This document shows positions 26,022 to 35,292 of a DNA stretch of 64,000 bases, one piece after another (position 1 is the stretch's first letter; every line of letters starts with the position of its first letter). Made by a program: the position numbers and the translations under genes. The DNA lies in the NCBI RefSeq assembly GCF_024701975.1, contig NZ_JANLNM010000001.1:124001-188000 (forward strand), read 5' to 3'. Source of the DNA: Variovorax sp. ZS18.2.2 (GTDB lineage Bacteria > Pseudomonadota > Gammaproteobacteria > Burkholderiales > Burkholderiaceae_C). Under the pieces are notes generated by a model. The model had not been told where the DNA came from. It was given only the letters and a program-made list of their open reading frames with translations, and searched no databases.

Positions 26022-26932
26022 GCGCGGCCACCATGACCGATTGGAACGCCGCCCGGCTCGCTGGCTGGAGCGAGCCGCACCTGGCCCGCGTCGAGGCGGC
26101 GCTGTCGCGCTGGGTCGGCGTCGATTCGCCGGTGCTGCTGGGCGATGCGATGCGCTATGCGGTGCTCGACGGCGGCAAGCGGCTGCGGCCGCTCCTGGTG
26201 CTCGCGGCGAGCGAGGCGGTCGGCGGCAACGAAGCCGCCGCACTGCGCGCGGCCTGCGCCACCGAACTGATCCATGCCTATTCGCTGGTGCACGACGACC
26301 TGCCCTGCATGGACAACGACGTGCTCCGCCGCGGCAAGCCCACGGTGCATGTGAAGTTCGGCGAAGCCGATGCGCTCCTCGCAGGCGATGCGCTGCAGGC
26401 GCTGGCCTTCGAACTGCTGACGCCCGAGGGCGACGAGATTCCCACGGCCACGCAGGCCACGCTGTGCCGCCTGCTCGCGCGCGCCGCCGGCAGCCAGGGC
26501 ATGGCGGGCGGCCAGGCGATCGATCTCGCCAGCGTCGGCATCGCACTCGACGAAACGCAACTGCGCGAAATGCACCGCTTGAAGACCGGCGCGCTGCTGC
26601 AGGGCAGCGTCGAGATGGGCGCTGCGTGCGGCAACGCGAACCCTGCCGCGCTCGCGGCGCTGCGCGATTACGGCGCGGCCATCGGCCTCGCCTTCCAGGT
26701 GGTGGACGACATCCTCGACGTCACCGCCGATTCCCAAACCCTGGGCAAGACCGCCGGCAAGGACGCTGCCGCCGACAAGCCCACCTACGTGTCGCTGCTC
26801 GGCCTCGATGGCGCGCGCACGCAGGCCCGCCAACTGCTGGCTGATGCGCTCGCCGCCCTGGCGCGCAGCGGCCTGACCGACACGGCTGCTTTACGCGCGC
26901 TGGCCCACATGGTGGTCGACCGCGACCGCTGA
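26018..26932 (+). CDS. ispA: Farnesyl diphosphate synthase (polyprenyl synthetase)
   Basis: A 304-residue prenyltransferase. Both aspartate-rich motifs are present: DDLPCMDND at residues 93-101 (first, chain-length-determining region) and DDILD at 230-234, with the GGKRLRP block (residues 52-58) that binds isopentenyl diphosphate. It condenses DMAPP with two IPP units to farnesyl diphosphate. It overlaps xseB by 4 bases and is followed 19 bases later by dxs, coupling precursor supply to chain assembly. Confidence 0.96.
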   Translation: MSAATMTDWNAARLAGWSEPHLARVEAALSRWVGVDSPVLLGDAMRYAVLDGGKRLRPLLVLAASEAVGGNEAAALRAACATELIHAYSLVHDDLPCMDNDVLRRGKPTVHVKFGEADALLAGDALQALAFELLTPEGDEIPTATQATLCRLLARAAGSQGMAGGQAIDLASVGIALDETQLREMHRLKTGALLQGSVEMGAACGNANPAALAALRDYGAAIGLAFQVVDDILDVTADSQTLGKTAGKDAAADKPTYVSLLGLDGARTQARQLLADALAALARSGLTDTAALRALAHMVVDRDR

Positions 26933-26951
26933 GAAAAGAACAACACCCCCC

Positions 26952-28808
26952 ATGGCTCCGCTGCTTCCCACTCTCCACGACCCCTCGCCGATCCGCCAGT
27001 ACGACCGCGCACAGCTGCGGCAGCTGTCCGACGAGGTGCGCGCCTGCGTGCTCGACAACGTCTCGCGCACCGGTGGTCACCTGAGTTCCAACCTCGGCAC
27101 GGTCGAGCTCACGGTCGCGCTGCACCACGTGTTCAACACGCCGCACGACCGGCTGGTGTGGGACGTGGGCCACCAGACCTATCCGCACAAGATCCTCACC
27201 GGCCGGCGCGAGCGCATGCCCACGCTGCGGCAGATCGGCGGCATCTCGGGCTTTCCGCAGAGGAGCGAGAGCGAGTACGACACCTTCGGCACCGCGCACT
27301 CGTCCACCAGCATCTCGGCCGCGCTCGGCATGGCGATGGCGGCCAAGCAGAAGGGCGAGGACCGCTACACCGTGGCCATCATCGGCGACGGTGCGCTCAC
27401 GGCCGGCATGGCCTTCGAGGCGCTCAACAACGCGGGCGTGTGCGACTGCAAGCTCTTGGTGATCCTGAACGACAACGACATGTCGATCAGCCCGCCGGTG
27501 GGCGCGCTCAACCGCTACCTCGCGCAGCTGATGAGCGGCAATTTCTACGCCGCCGCCAAGAACGTCGGCAAGAGCGTGCTGCGCGCCGCGCCGCCGCTGT
27601 TCGAGCTGGCCAAGCGCTTCGAGCAGCATGCCAAGGGCATGGTGGTGCCGGCCACGCTGTTCGAGCAGTTCGGCTTCAACTACGTCGGCCCGATCGACGG
27701 CCACGACCTCGATTCGCTGGTGCCCACGCTGGAGAACCTGAAGCACCTGAGCGGCCCGCAGTTCCTGCATGTGGTCACGAAAAAAGGGCAGGGCTACAAG
27801 CTGGCCGAGGCCGATCCGGTGGCCTACCACGGGCCCGGCAAGTTCGATCCGCAGGTGGGCCTCGTCAAGTCCGCCGCGGTGGCCAAGCAGACCTTCACCC
27901 AGGTGTTCGGCCAGTGGCTGTGCGACACGGCCGCGCACGACGGCCGGCTCGTGGGCATCACGCCCGCAATGCGCGAAGGCTCGGGGCTCGTGGAGTTCGA
28001 GCAGCGCTTTCCGGACCGCTACTACGACGTCGGCATCGCCGAGCAGCATGCAGTCACCTTCGCGGCCGGTCTTGCCTGCGAAGGGCTCAAGCCGGTGGTC
28101 GCGATCTACTCGACCTTCCTGCAGCGCGCGTACGACCAGCTGATCCACGATGTCGCGATCCAGAACCTGCCGGTAGTGTTCGCGCTCGACCGTGCGGGCC
28201 TCGTCGGCGCCGATGGCGCCACGCATGCGGGCGCCTACGACATCCCGTTCCTGCGCTGCATTCCCAACATGAGCATCGCCTGCCCCGCGGACGAACGCGA
28301 GTTGCGCCAGTTGCTCACGAGCGCCTACGAGCAGAACCACCCGGTGGCCGTGCGCTATCCGCGCGGCGCGGGTGCCGGCGTCGCGCCGCACCTCACGCTC
28401 GACGCGCTGCCGTTCGGCAAGGGCGAAGTGCGCCGCGAAGGCAAGCGCATCGCGATCCTTGCGTTCGGCTCGCTGCTGTATCCGGCGCTCACCGCGGCCG
28501 AATCGCTCGATGCCACGGTGGTCAACATGCGCTGGGCCAAGCCGCTCGACGTCGAGCTGCTGCTGAAGGTGGCAGGCACGCACGATGCCATCGTCACGCT
28601 CGAAGAGGGCGCCACCATGGGCGGCGCGGGCAGCGCAGTGCTCGAGGCATTGCAGGTGGCCAACGTGCAGAAGCCGGTGCTGCAATTGGGCCTGCCCGAC
28701 CGCTTCGTCGAGCACGGCGATCCGGCCAAGCTGCTCGCATCGATCGGGCTCGATGCGCCGGGCATTGCGGCTTCGATCACGCAACGCTTCGGCGCGGTCG
28801 CAGGGTAA
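26952..28808 (+). CDS. dxs: 1-deoxy-D-xylulose-5-phosphate synthase
   Basis: A 618-residue thiamine-diphosphate enzyme, the first step of the MEP isoprenoid pathway (pyruvate plus glyceraldehyde-3-phosphate). Visible landmarks are [34 protein letters not shown], the ThDP motif [18 protein letters not shown], the catalytic-Glu region [17 protein letters not shown], and [15 protein letters not shown]. Length is normal for the family. It ends the xseB-ispA-dxs operon and is followed by two terminator-like hairpins. Confidence 0.98.
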   Translation: MAPLLPTLHDPSPIRQYDRAQLRQLSDEVRACVLDNVSRTGGHLSSNLGTVELTVALHHVFNTPHDRLVWDVGHQTYPHKILTGRRERMPTLRQIGGISGFPQRSESEYDTFGTAHSSTSISAALGMAMAAKQKGEDRYTVAIIGDGALTAGMAFEALNNAGVCDCKLLVILNDNDMSISPPVGALNRYLAQLMSGNFYAAAKNVGKSVLRAAPPLFELAKRFEQHAKGMVVPATLFEQFGFNYVGPIDGHDLDSLVPTLENLKHLSGPQFLHVVTKKGQGYKLAEADPVAYHGPGKFDPQVGLVKSAAVAKQTFTQVFGQWLCDTAAHDGRLVGITPAMREGSGLVEFEQRFPDRYYDVGIAEQHAVTFAAGLACEGLKPVVAIYSTFLQRAYDQLIHDVAIQNLPVVFALDRAGLVGADGATHAGAYDIPFLRCIPNMSIACPADERELRQLLTSAYEQNHPVAVRYPRGAGAGVAPHLTLDALPFGKGEVRREGKRIAILAFGSLLYPALTAAESLDATVVNMRWAKPLDVELLLKVAGTHDAIVTLEEGATMGGAGSAVLEALQVANVQKPVLQLGLPDRFVEHGDPAKLLASIGLDAPGIAASITQRFGAVAG

Positions 28809-28812
28809 ACCC

Positions 28813-28839
28813 CCGCCGGACGCCTGTAAGGCGGTTTTT
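28813..28839 (+). terminator. Terminator-like hairpin just after dxs
   Basis: CCGCC at 28813-28817 can pair with GGCGG at 28830-28834, or CGCC-type arms within 28821-28833 can form a smaller hairpin; both end in the TTTTT run at 28835-28839. It begins 5 bases after the dxs stop. Confidence 0.6.
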
Positions 28840-28869
28840 ACAATCAAGAAGACTTATACAAAAGTCCGC

Positions 28870-28899
28870 AACGCGGTCACAAGCCGCGTTTCGTTTTTT
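28870..28899 (+). terminator. Intrinsic terminator upstream of the TRAP binding-protein gene
   Basis: AACGCGG at 28870-28876 pairs with CCGCGTT at 28884-28890 around a 7-base loop, followed by TCGTTTTTT. It is the second hairpin in the dxs-dctP gap, and its T-run ends 22 bases before the dctP start, so read-through from dxs is probably limited or regulated. Confidence 0.65.
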
Positions 28900-28921
28900 C
28901 AAAAGAACCCGGAGTGAATCA

Positions 28922-30001
28922 ATGGATCGTCGTTCCCTCATCAAAAACGCCGGCATCGCCGGCGTTCTGGCCGCCGGCATTGCGCCCGCGGTCCACGCGC
29001 AGGCCACCGTTCGCTGGCGCCTGGCGTCGAGCTTTCCCAAGTCGCTGGACACCATCTTCGGCACCGCCGAGGTGTTCGCCAAGAGCGTCAGCGACATGAC
29101 CGGCGGCAAGTTCCAGATCTCGGTGCATGCAGGCGGCGAGCTGATGCCCGCCTTCGGCGTGGTCGACGGCGTGCAGAACGCATCGGTCGAAATGGCCCAC
29201 ACGGCCCCGTACTACTTCTACGGCAAGGACCCGACCTTCTGCCTGGGCTGCGCAGTGCCCTTCGGCATGAACACCCGCCAGCAGAACGCATGGATGTACG
29301 AAGGCAACGGCCTGAAGCTGATGCGCGCGTTCTATGCCAAGTACAACATCATCAACCTGCCGGGCGGCAACACGGGCGCGCAGATGGGCGGCTGGTTCCG
29401 CAAGGAGATCAAGTCGGTCGCCGACCTGAAGGGCCTGAAGTTCCGCACCAACCCGTTCGCCGGCAAGGTGCTCGAACCCTTCGGCGTGATCCCCCAATCG
29501 ATCCCCGGTGCCGACCTGTATCCGGCGCTCGAAAAGGGCACGCTGGACGGCCTCGAATGGGTCGGCCCGTACGACGACCAGAAGCTGGGCTTCAACAAGA
29601 TCGCGCCGTTCTACTACTACCCCGGCTGGTGGGAAGGCGGCCCCGAGCTGGACTTCTACATCAACACCAAGGCGTGGGAAGGCCTGTCGGCCGACTACAA
29701 GGCCATCGTCGAAGCGGCTGCCGCGCACGCCAACATCACGATGACGGCCAAGTACGACGCCAAGAACCCGATCGCGCTGAAGCAACTCGTGGGCTCGGGC
29801 ACCAAGCTGCGTCCGTTCTCGCAGGACGTGATGAACGCCGCGTTCAAGTCGGCCCAGCAGATCTACTCGGACCTGAACAACAGCAACCCCGAGTGGAAGA
29901 AGATCTACGGCGACTGGTCCAAATTCCTGGCCGACCAGAACGCCTGGTTCCGCTACACCGAAGGCACGTTCGACCGCTTCATGCAGCAGCAGAAGCTGTA
30001 A
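28922..30001 (+). CDS. TRAP transporter solute-binding protein, DctP family
   Basis: A 359-residue periplasmic protein. The N-terminus MDRRSLIKNAGIAGVLAAGIAPAVHAQ combines a basic start with a hydrophobic core and AHA-type cleavage near residue 27; the RR may indicate Tat export. The mature part matches DctP: WRLASSFPKSLDTIFG, FGVVDGVQNASVEMAHTAPYYF, the Arg-containing LKGLKFRTNPFAGKVLEPFG, and ALEKGTLDGLEWVGPYDD. It is the TRAP subclass that often binds keto acids or other carboxylates. The DctQ and DctM genes 1.7 kb downstream on the other strand are the nearest membrane partners. Confidence 0.92.
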   Translation: MDRRSLIKNAGIAGVLAAGIAPAVHAQATVRWRLASSFPKSLDTIFGTAEVFAKSVSDMTGGKFQISVHAGGELMPAFGVVDGVQNASVEMAHTAPYYFYGKDPTFCLGCAVPFGMNTRQQNAWMYEGNGLKLMRAFYAKYNIINLPGGNTGAQMGGWFRKEIKSVADLKGLKFRTNPFAGKVLEPFGVIPQSIPGADLYPALEKGTLDGLEWVGPYDDQKLGFNKIAPFYYYPGWWEGGPELDFYINTKAWEGLSADYKAIVEAAAAHANITMTAKYDAKNPIALKQLVGSGTKLRPFSQDVMNAAFKSAQQIYSDLNNSNPEWKKIYGDWSKFLADQNAWFRYTEGTFDRFMQQQKL

Positions 30002-30040
30002 GCGTTTCGCCGACGAACAGAGCGCTTCGCTCCGATCCAA

Positions 30041-30069
30041 AGCCCCGCCCGAAATGGCGGGGCTTTTTT
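30041..30069 (+). terminator. Strong intrinsic terminator after dctP
   Basis: AGCCCCGCC at 30041-30049 pairs perfectly with GGCGGGGCT at 30056-30064 around CGAAAT, followed by a T6 run to 30069. It closes dctP and abuts the stop of the convergent hydrolase gene, for which it could also act weakly. Confidence 0.85.
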
Positions 30070-31121
30070 CATTGGCGCGGCGAGCCCAGCAATGCGGCGC
30101 GCGCCGCCTCGGAGGGAAACACGCAGGCCACGTCGTGCGCGCAGCCCGGCACCACGGTGACCTCGCGGCGCTTGTCCGGCGCGAGCATCGTGCGGTCGTA
30201 CTGCGCATACGCCAGGCCGCGCTCTAGCCGGTATGGGCCTTGCGCGGCGGCTGCGCAGGACTTGTCGAGCACCTTGTAGGCCGTGCCCTTGGCCTCGCCG
30301 GTGTCGAGCTCGCCTTCGAGGTAGTGGATGTCGGCGGCAGCGTAGCGCTGGCGGGCTTCGGCGGCGCTGCGGCCCAGGTGCGCAGGCAGGCCCTCGGTGC
30401 CGTATTTCCAGCGGTTCACCGTGGGGCAGGCGCCGCTATCGACACCCGCCCGCTGCGGGCGGAACGCATCGAAGTAGAGCCAGGTGCCCGGGTCCGAGAC
30501 CACATAGCGCAGCGCGACCGAGGCCGAGGGCGGGTCGGCCGCGAAGCCGATGTAGTGCTGCACCATCTGCGCGCCGGCCGAGAAGCCCGCGATGGTGACC
30601 GTGCGCAGGCTGGGCCATTGCCGGACCAGTTCGGCCACGACCGCGTCCATGGCGGCGAACGAAGAGATGCCGTTTCCGTTGGATGCTCGGCCACCTTCGA
30701 GCCAGGAGCCGCAGGTCCACAGCAGGTCGCCGTCCTGCACCGCGGGCACGCCCGCCGTGCTGCACTTGCCGGCCTTGTCGGCCGCGACCTGGAAGAGAGG
30801 CGCGACGACCAGCGTGCGATCGAGCGCGCCGGCGTTGCGGACCGCGAGCAGCGCCGCATTGAAGGTCTTGTTGGCATCGCGCGGATGGCCGTGCATCGCG
30901 ACGAGCGCTTGCGTGGGGCCTGCGGCCGATGGCGACGCGTCAGGCGCGAGCGATGCGTAGTAGTGCAGGGTGCCGCCGGATTGCGGCGGCTCGAACGCGC
31001 GATAGCACTCAGGTGTGGCCGACGTCGTGCAGTCGGCAGGCGCGGCAACGGCACTTGTGGCCGCTGCTGCCAGGCACAGCGCAGCAGCGCGTTGGAGGAA
31101 GGAAAAGGACGTGCGGCTCAT
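30069..31121 (-). CDS. Exported alpha/beta hydrolase
   Basis: A 350-residue secreted protein. A signal peptide (MSRTSFSFLQRAAALCLAAAATSAVAA) is followed by ALVAMHGHPRDANKTFN (oxyanion region), the nucleophile elbow GFSAGAQ (Ser near residue 185) and a late His in PGCAHDVAC. Several Cys residues could form disulfides in the periplasm. It is probably an esterase or lipase-like hydrolase; the substrate is unknown. ATG 31121 gives the signal peptide its normal length. It is convergent with dctP. Confidence 0.8.
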   Translation of the reverse strand: MSRTSFSFLQRAAALCLAAAATSAVAAPADCTTSATPECYRAFEPPQSGGTLHYYASLAPDASPSAAGPTQALVAMHGHPRDANKTFNAALLAVRNAGALDRTLVVAPLFQVAADKAGKCSTAGVPAVQDGDLLWTCGSWLEGGRASNGNGISSFAAMDAVVAELVRQWPSLRTVTIAGFSAGAQMVQHYIGFAADPPSASVALRYVVSDPGTWLYFDAFRPQRAGVDSGACPTVNRWKYGTEGLPAHLGRSAAEARQRYAAADIHYLEGELDTGEAKGTAYKVLDKSCAAAAQGPYRLERGLAYAQYDRTMLAPDKRREVTVVPGCAHDVACVFPSEAARAALLGSPRQ

Positions 31122-31177
31122 GCGGCATATCTTCGCCGCACCGAAGACCGCCAACCTGACTCAGTGCGCGATGGCGT

Positions 31178-31666
31178 TCACTGCGTGCCGGCTTCGGGCG
31201 CCGGTGGCGGCGGTGCCGAAGGCATGGCACGCTGCGCCACCTGATGCCCGAACGCGACCAGCACCTGCGGGTCGTATGCATGGAACCAGGTGATGCCCCC
31301 GAAGCGGCGGCGCACCAAGAGCCGCGGCGCGATCACGCGTTCGAGCATGCGGATGTGCACGAGCTTGAGCTGCGCCACGTCCTCGGCGCGCACGCGCTTG
31401 TTCCAGAGCCAGGTCTGGGTGAGCACGTCGCCTTCGAGGCGGGTGCGGCTGTAGACGATCCAGTAGCCGACCCACACCACGCAGAGGCCCGCCACGCCGA
31501 ACACGAAGAGGCTGGTGGCCGACCAGCTGGTGGTGCGCAGGGAAGGCAGGCTCCAGAGCGCGAACGCGAAGAGGTCCACCACGAGCACCACCGCCAGCGT
31601 GCGCAGCAGCGGCGGGAAGGCGGCGCTCTCGAGGGTGCTGCTTTTTTTGGAGCCTTCTTCGCTCAC
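31178..31666 (-). CDS. Membrane protein with bPH-like domain
   Basis: A 162-residue protein with two adjacent membrane helices (LLRTLAVVLVVDLFAFALWSL; ATSLFVFGVAGLCVVWVGYWI) and then a ~70-residue soluble part with beta-rich character (SRTRLEGDVLTQTWLWNKRVRAEDVAQLKLVHI), like bacterial PH-domain membrane proteins. The end is Pro-rich. Its start overlaps the DctM stop by 4 bases, so it is translationally coupled to the TRAP permease. Function unknown. Confidence 0.75.
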   Translation of the reverse strand: MSEEGSKKSSTLESAAFPPLLRTLAVVLVVDLFAFALWSLPSLRTTSWSATSLFVFGVAGLCVVWVGYWIVYSRTRLEGDVLTQTWLWNKRVRAEDVAQLKLVHIRMLERVIAPRLLVRRRFGGITWFHAYDPQVLVAFGHQVAQRAMPSAPPPPAPEAGTQ

Positions 31667-33198
31667 GGCTTGGTGGCTTCGCCGGAGGCCGGCGGCGGCG
31701 TTTCTTCAGGCGTCTTCTTCTCGTTGCCGAACGGGTCTTCCATGTTCACGCCGTTGCTGTCGGGTTCGGGCGGCGGCATCGCATCGGCCGGCATGTCGAG
31801 GTTGACCTTGTCGATGTCCACGACCTTTTCCTTGTCGAGGAACACGGTGACCGTCTGCGGGAAGAAGATCACGATGGCCACCAGCAAGAGCTGCATCCCC
31901 ACCCACGGGATGGCGCCCAGGTAGATGTCGCGCGACTCCACCTTTCGGGGTAACGCCCCGTTCTTGAAGAGGGTGTCTGCAATGCCCCGTAAATAGAACA
32001 GCGCAAAGCCGAACGGCGGATGCATGAACGAGGTCTGCATGTTCACGCACAGGAGCACGCCGAACCACACCATGTCGATCCCGAGCTTGTGCGCCACGGG
32101 GCCCAGCAGCGGCAGGATGATGAACGCGATCTCGAAGAAGTCGAGGAAGAACGCGAGGAAGAACACGAAGATGTTCACCGCGATCAGGAAGCCGACCTGG
32201 CCGCCCGGCAGGCCCGAGAGCATGTGCTCGATCCACTTGGCGCCGTCCACGCCCTGGAACACCAGCGAGAACACGCGCGAGCCGATCAGGATGAACACCA
32301 CCATGGCCGTCAGGCGCATGGTGCCTTCCATGGCGTCCTTCATCAGCTGCCAGTTCAGGCGGCGATGGATGAGCGCAAGGATCAGCGCACCGACCGCGCC
32401 CATGGCGCCGGCCTCCGTCGGCGTGGCGATGGCGCGGTCCATGAAGGGCAGGCCGCCCATCGAGCCGAGCACTGCGAAGATCAGGATGGCCGAGGGGATG
32501 ATGCCGCGCAGGCACTTGCCCCACAGCGCCCAGCCGTTGAGCGTGCGTGCGCTGACGGGCAGGCCCGGCACGTAGTGCGGGCGGATGCGCGAGACCAGGA
32601 AGGTGTAGATCGCGAAGATCACCACCTGCAGGATCGACGGACCCCAGGCGCCCTTGTACATCTGGCCGACGTCGGTGCCGAGCTGGTCGGCCATGACGAT
32701 GAGCACCAGCGAGGGCGGCACCAGCTGCGTGATGGTTCCCGAGGCGGCGAGCACGCCGGTCGAGTAGCGCATGTTGTAGCCGTAGCGCATCATGACCGGC
32801 AGCGAGATCATCGCCATCGCGATCACCTGGCCGGCCACCGTGCCGGTGATGGCGCCGAGGATGAAGCCCACGATGATCACCGAGTAGCCCAGGCCCCCGC
32901 GGATCGGGCCGAAGAGCTGGCCCATGGAGTCGAGCATGTCCTCGGCCAGTCCGCATTTCTCCAGTACGGCTCCCATCAACGTGAAGAACGGGATCGCCAG
33001 GAGCGTCTCGTTCGACAGGATGCCGAACACGTTCAGCGGCAGGTTGGCCATGAAGCCGGCGGGGAACCAGCCCATCTCGATGGCGAAGAAGCCGCAGATC
33101 AGGCCGAGGGCCGAGAGCGAGAACGCGACCGGAAAGCCGATCAGCATGATCACCACGAGCCCCGCGAACATGATCGGGGCGAAATTTTCCATGTGCAT
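31663..33198 (-). CDS. TRAP transporter large permease, DctM family
   Basis: A 511-residue inner-membrane protein with about 12-13 helices. The opening (FAPIMFAGLVVIMLIGFPVAFSLSALGL), the glycine-rich GYSVIIVGFILGAITGTVAGQVIAM and MQTSFMHPPFGFALFYLRG segments are typical of DctM. The last ~55 residues form an acidic, Pro-rich tail (PADAMPPPEPDSNGVN) that is unusual in length. It drives sodium- or proton-coupled uptake with DctQ and a DctP protein. DctQ is encoded 61 bases upstream; a small bPH-like gene overlaps its end. Confidence 0.93.
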   Translation of the reverse strand: MHMENFAPIMFAGLVVIMLIGFPVAFSLSALGLICGFFAIEMGWFPAGFMANLPLNVFGILSNETLLAIPFFTLMGAVLEKCGLAEDMLDSMGQLFGPIRGGLGYSVIIVGFILGAITGTVAGQVIAMAMISLPVMMRYGYNMRYSTGVLAASGTITQLVPPSLVLIVMADQLGTDVGQMYKGAWGPSILQVVIFAIYTFLVSRIRPHYVPGLPVSARTLNGWALWGKCLRGIIPSAILIFAVLGSMGGLPFMDRAIATPTEAGAMGAVGALILALIHRRLNWQLMKDAMEGTMRLTAMVVFILIGSRVFSLVFQGVDGAKWIEHMLSGLPGGQVGFLIAVNIFVFFLAFFLDFFEIAFIILPLLGPVAHKLGIDMVWFGVLLCVNMQTSFMHPPFGFALFYLRGIADTLFKNGALPRKVESRDIYLGAIPWVGMQLLLVAIVIFFPQTVTVFLDKEKVVDIDKVNLDMPADAMPPPEPDSNGVNMEDPFGNEKKTPEETPPPASGEATKP

Positions 33199-33259
33199 TG
33201 CTACTTACCTGCGGTGCGGAAGGGGACGGGGCGGGATGAAAAAGCGCGAGGAGCGCCCA

Positions 33260-33799
33260 TCACTGCACCGGCTTCTCGTAGTGCGTGTCCATCGTGATCA
33301 GGCCGCGCAGGTAGGCGATGCGCTTGATGATTTCCGAGACGCCCTGCAGGAACATCGCCGCGAAACCCACGGGCATCAGCAGCGCGGCGGGCCAGCGGAT
33401 GAGGCCGCCGATGTTGCCGGACATCTCGCCGGTGACCCAGGTGTTCCAGAAATACGGCCAGGTGAGGTAGGTGAAGAGCGCCATCACCGGCAGCAGGAAG
33501 AAGATGAGGCCGAACAGGTCGACATACACCGGCCTGTAGCCCTTGAGCTTGCCGTAGATGATGTCCACGCGCACATGCTCGTTGAAGCGAAGCACCACCG
33601 GTGCGCCCAGCATCACCGTGGCGGCGAACAGGTACCACTGGATCTCGAGGAATGCGTTGTTGCTGAAATCGAGGCCGTACCGGACGATGGCATTGGCCGC
33701 CGAGATGAGCGAGGCAGCGAGTACGGCATAACCGGCGAACTTGCCGAGTTTTTCGCTGATCCAGTCCATGCCGGTCGCGAATCTGAGGAATGCAGACAA
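33260..33799 (-). CDS. TRAP transporter small permease, DctQ family
   Basis: A ~179-residue inner-membrane protein with four helices (FAGYAVLAASLISAANAIVRY, NAFLEIQWYLFAATVMLGA, LFGLIFFLLPVMALFTYL, WPAALLMPVGFAAMFLQGV) and the RFNEHVRVDIIY loop characteristic of DctQ. The start is uncertain: TTG at 33799 has GGGAG 8 bases upstream, while ATG at 33769 has no visible ribosome site. It precedes dctM in the same direction and diverges from the SenA/EgtB-like gene. Confidence 0.85.
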   Translation of the reverse strand: MSAFLRFATGMDWISEKLGKFAGYAVLAASLISAANAIVRYGLDFSNNAFLEIQWYLFAATVMLGAPVVLRFNEHVRVDIIYGKLKGYRPVYVDLFGLIFFLLPVMALFTYLTWPYFWNTWVTGEMSGNIGGLIRWPAALLMPVGFAAMFLQGVSEIIKRIAYLRGLITMDTHYEKPVQ

Positions 33800-33963
33800 G
33801 GGGGTGTCTCCCACGAAGCCCAAGGTGAAACGCCGGCCCCTGGTGGGGGCTGCGCAAAGCCCGCAATGGTATCCCGGCGAACCTTCGTATTGCTTTGCCT
33901 CGAACCCGGGTTTACCCCAGAGCCCTGCCTCGCGGCGCTGCCGGGCCGTCGCCATAATCGTTC

Positions 33964-35265
33964 ATGTCTTCGAGTCCGTCGCCTTCGGCGCCTTTCGGCG
34001 CGGCGAATCTGCCGCATTCCATCGATTCGCCCGACATGTGCCGCGCTGGCCGCGACCTGCTCTCGCTGGCCCTGATCGACGCGCGCAACCACACGCTCCA
34101 CCTGCTCACCCTGTATGAAGAGGCGCTGGGCTCCGAGGCCCTCGCCGTGCCGCCCGTGCCCGAGGAAGAAGGCGTGGTGCCCCCGGTGTGGCTGGCCGGG
34201 CACATCGGCTGGTTCGCCGAATGGTGGATCGGTCGCAACACGCAGCGCGCCTTCGGCATCGACTGCCCGGTGCGGCCCACGCGGCTCGCGGCCATCGAAC
34301 CGAGTGCCGACGACTGGTGGAACCCGGCGCAGAGCTCGCCCGGCCGCCGCTGGTCGGCCGACCTGCCCTACCTCGGCCAGACCAAGGCCTACCTGCTCGA
34401 GACGCTGGAGAGCACGCTCGAACTGCTCGAGCACGCGGCCGAGACCGATGCGGGCCTGTACTTCTACCGCCTCGCGCTGTTCCACGAAGACCTGCGCGGC
34501 GAGCAGTTCGTGGTGATGGCGCAAACGCTCGGGCTGCCCCTGGGCATCGAGCAGGCGCCCATTGCCGTCACGCGCGAGCCGCTGCTGGTGCCCGCCACGC
34601 GCTGGGAGCTGGGCCTGCCCGAGAGCGGCTTCGCCTTTGCACAGGAGCGCGCCGTGCACCGGGTCGAGGTGCCCGAGTTCGAGATCGATGCGCAGCCCGT
34701 CACCTGGAGCCAGTACATCGAGTTCGTCGACGACGGCGGCTACGACCGCGAGGAACTGTGGCACGTCGAGGGCTGGCGCTGGCTGGCCGCACAGGTCGAG
34801 GGGCGGCGCGGGCCGCGCCATGTCGAGCAGATCGGCGTGGCGCGCAATGGCACCGGCGGCTCGGTGCTGCAGCACCGCTTCGGCGTCACCGTGCGCGCGG
34901 CGGGGCACCACAGCGCCGTGCACCTGAGCTGGTGGGAGGCCGATGCGTGGGCGCGCTGGGCGGGGCGCCGCGTTGCGACCGAGGTCGAGTGGGAGATCGC
35001 GGCGCACACCGCCGCGCGGCGCGGGTTCCGCTGGGCCGATGTGCACGAGTGGACCGCGGGCACGCTGCAGCCATGGCCCGGGTTCCGGGCCGACCCGTGG
35101 AGCGCGGGCGGCGAGTTCGATCCGGTGGCCGCCTTCGGCCGCGCGCGCGTGCTGCGCGGCGCGTCGTTCGCTACGCGTGCGCGGCTTCGTTCGCCGCGCC
35201 GCAGGGGCTTCGCATTGCCGGAGCGCGACGACGGTTTCTTCGGCTTTCGCACCTGCAGTCTCTGA
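33964..35265 (+). CDS. DinB-FGE protein, SenA/EgtB-like (altered iron motif)
   Basis: A 433-residue protein with the two-domain layout of ergothioneine sulfoxide synthase EgtB and selenoneine synthase SenA. The N-terminal DinB-like bundle (residues ~28-200) has His80 in WLAGHIGWF and HEDLRGE at 174-180. The C-terminal FGE-sulfatase domain (residues ~215-433) has DAQPVTWSQYIEFV, YDREELW, ATEVEWEIAAH and VLRGASF. EgtB binds iron through one His and an H-x3-H pair. Here the second His of that pair is Arg178 (codon CGC, one base from the His codon CAC). No senB/senC or egtD-like gene is adjacent. It could be a divergent or inactive relative. Confidence 0.75.
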   Translation: MSSSPSPSAPFGAANLPHSIDSPDMCRAGRDLLSLALIDARNHTLHLLTLYEEALGSEALAVPPVPEEEGVVPPVWLAGHIGWFAEWWIGRNTQRAFGIDCPVRPTRLAAIEPSADDWWNPAQSSPGRRWSADLPYLGQTKAYLLETLESTLELLEHAAETDAGLYFYRLALFHEDLRGEQFVVMAQTLGLPLGIEQAPIAVTREPLLVPATRWELGLPESGFAFAQERAVHRVEVPEFEIDAQPVTWSQYIEFVDDGGYDREELWHVEGWRWLAAQVEGRRGPRHVEQIGVARNGTGGSVLQHRFGVTVRAAGHHSAVHLSWWEADAWARWAGRRVATEVEWEIAAHTAARRGFRWADVHEWTAGTLQPWPGFRADPWSAGGEFDPVAAFGRARVLRGASFATRARLRSPRRRGFALPERDDGFFGFRTCSL

Positions 35266-35292
35266 CGCCCCGCGCTCCCGGCCTGGCGCCGG

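Noticed and set aside
27158..28921. Upstream extension of the DctP frame through dxs
   Set aside because: The extension lies inside dxs in another frame; the DctP signal peptide begins at 28922 after terminator hairpins.
33964..35265. Selenoneine biosynthesis cluster (senABC)
   Set aside because: Only a SenA/EgtB-like gene is present; no glycosyltransferase SenB or SelD-like SenC was found beside it.
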